This document shows, piece by piece, positions 14,090 to 14,252 of a DNA stretch of 14,252 nucleotides (position 1 is its first letter; every line of letters begins with the position of its first letter). The DNA is taken from NCBI GenBank assembly GCA_018814245.1, contig JAHIZN010000252.1, forward strand, positions 1 through 14,252. Reading direction: 5' to 3'. The stretch comes from a bacterium. Its GTDB lineage: Bacteria > UBA9089 > CG2-30-40-21. A program made the translations under genes and the position numbers. The notes beneath the pieces are model-generated. The model saw only the letters and a program-made list of their open reading frames with translations, was not told the DNA's origin and ran no database searches.

Positions 14090-14113
14090 CTGTTCTCAAT
14101 TGAGGATAGCACC
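14086..14113. promoter_or_regulatory. 28-bp palindrome upstream of a sigma-54 promoter
   Basis: The outer arms GGTGCT (14086-14091) and AGCACC (14108-14113) enclose CTCAATTGAG (14095-14104). Twelve of 14 pairs match in DNA, and all 14 pair in RNA if G-U is allowed. The centre lies about 60 bp upstream of the predicted start, so it may be an activator site; alternatively it is a hairpin at the end of the tsf transcript. Confidence 0.45.
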
Positions 14114-14132
14114 AATACTGTTCGGAATGATT

Positions 14133-14148
14133 TGGCATGATTCTTGCA
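14133..14148 (+). promoter_or_regulatory. Sigma-54 (-24/-12) promoter pointing out of the window
   Basis: TGGCATGATTCTTGCA fits TGGCAYR-N4-TTGCA, with GG (14134-14135) and GC (14146-14147) correctly spaced. The start should be near 14159. GAAAGG (14240-14245) looks like a ribosome binding site, so the controlled gene probably begins within about 10 nt of the window end. Confidence 0.8.
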
Positions 14149-14160
14149 TGTAATCATTTT

Positions 14161-14208
14161 CAATCCAACTTCATGCTAAAGCAGTATTTTACCATAAAGT
14201 TTGGATTG
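14161..14208 (+). promoter_or_regulatory. Stem-loop in the leader of the sigma-54 transcript
   Basis: CAATCCAACTT (14161-14171) pairs with AAGTTTGGATTG (14197-14208) with one bulged T and a 25-nt loop. It starts almost at the predicted 5' end and leaves about 30 nt before the likely ribosome binding site. Confidence 0.4.
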
Positions 14209-14252
14209 TTAAATATTAACTTAACCAGAAAATAGTCAAGAAAGGTAACTGC

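Overview
The window comes from an A+T-rich bacterial chromosome, probably a Gram-negative, uncultivated lineage. It carries a FapA/DUF342 protein, an NtrC-type regulator with sigma-54 promoters, a short-form EF-Ts and many dispersed palindromic repeats. I cannot place it in a phylum from sequence alone. It splits into a repeat-rich left part with a sensory/transport cluster (1-6294), a minus-strand block (6295-11022) and a plus-strand polyamine/translation block (11162-14089). A strong sigma-54 promoter near the right edge points out of the window.

Left part: a membrane histidine kinase (161-1753) is followed by an NtrC-family response regulator (1956-3284). Next comes a four-gene operon: a UspA-like protein (3785-4261), a small two-helix membrane protein (4262-4510), a TauE/SafE-type anion exporter (4503-5558) and the broken start of a second UspA gene (5561-5680). 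A consensus sigma-54 promoter (3742-3757) precedes the operon, with a 15-bp palindrome about 88 bp upstream of the predicted start. The simplest reading is that the kinase/regulator pair switches on the exporter operon.

Three inverted-repeat elements of about 230-300 bp (1704-1931, 3329-3630, 5650-5881) sit in the gaps of this cluster. One supplies the last codons of the kinase, one separates the regulator gene from the promoter it probably controls, and one truncates the second UspA gene. Smaller palindromes lie inside two or more of them.

Middle part, minus strand in transcription order: a 1002-residue FapA-like protein with two DUF342 regions (11022-8014); a VapBC-type toxin-antitoxin pair (DUF104 antitoxin 7900-7679, PIN toxin 7689-7219); a zinc-ribbon protein with one membrane helix (7162-6836); and a MerR-like regulator one base downstream (6834-6295).

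Right part: divergent sigma-70 promoters separate fapA from speD. speD (AdoMet decarboxylase) overlaps speE, whose motifs resemble the ACL5/thermospermine synthase branch more than classical spermidine synthase. rpsB and tsf follow. After tsf there is a hairpin, an overlapping 28-bp palindrome and a consensus sigma-54 promoter (14133-14148) whose target gene starts just beyond the window.
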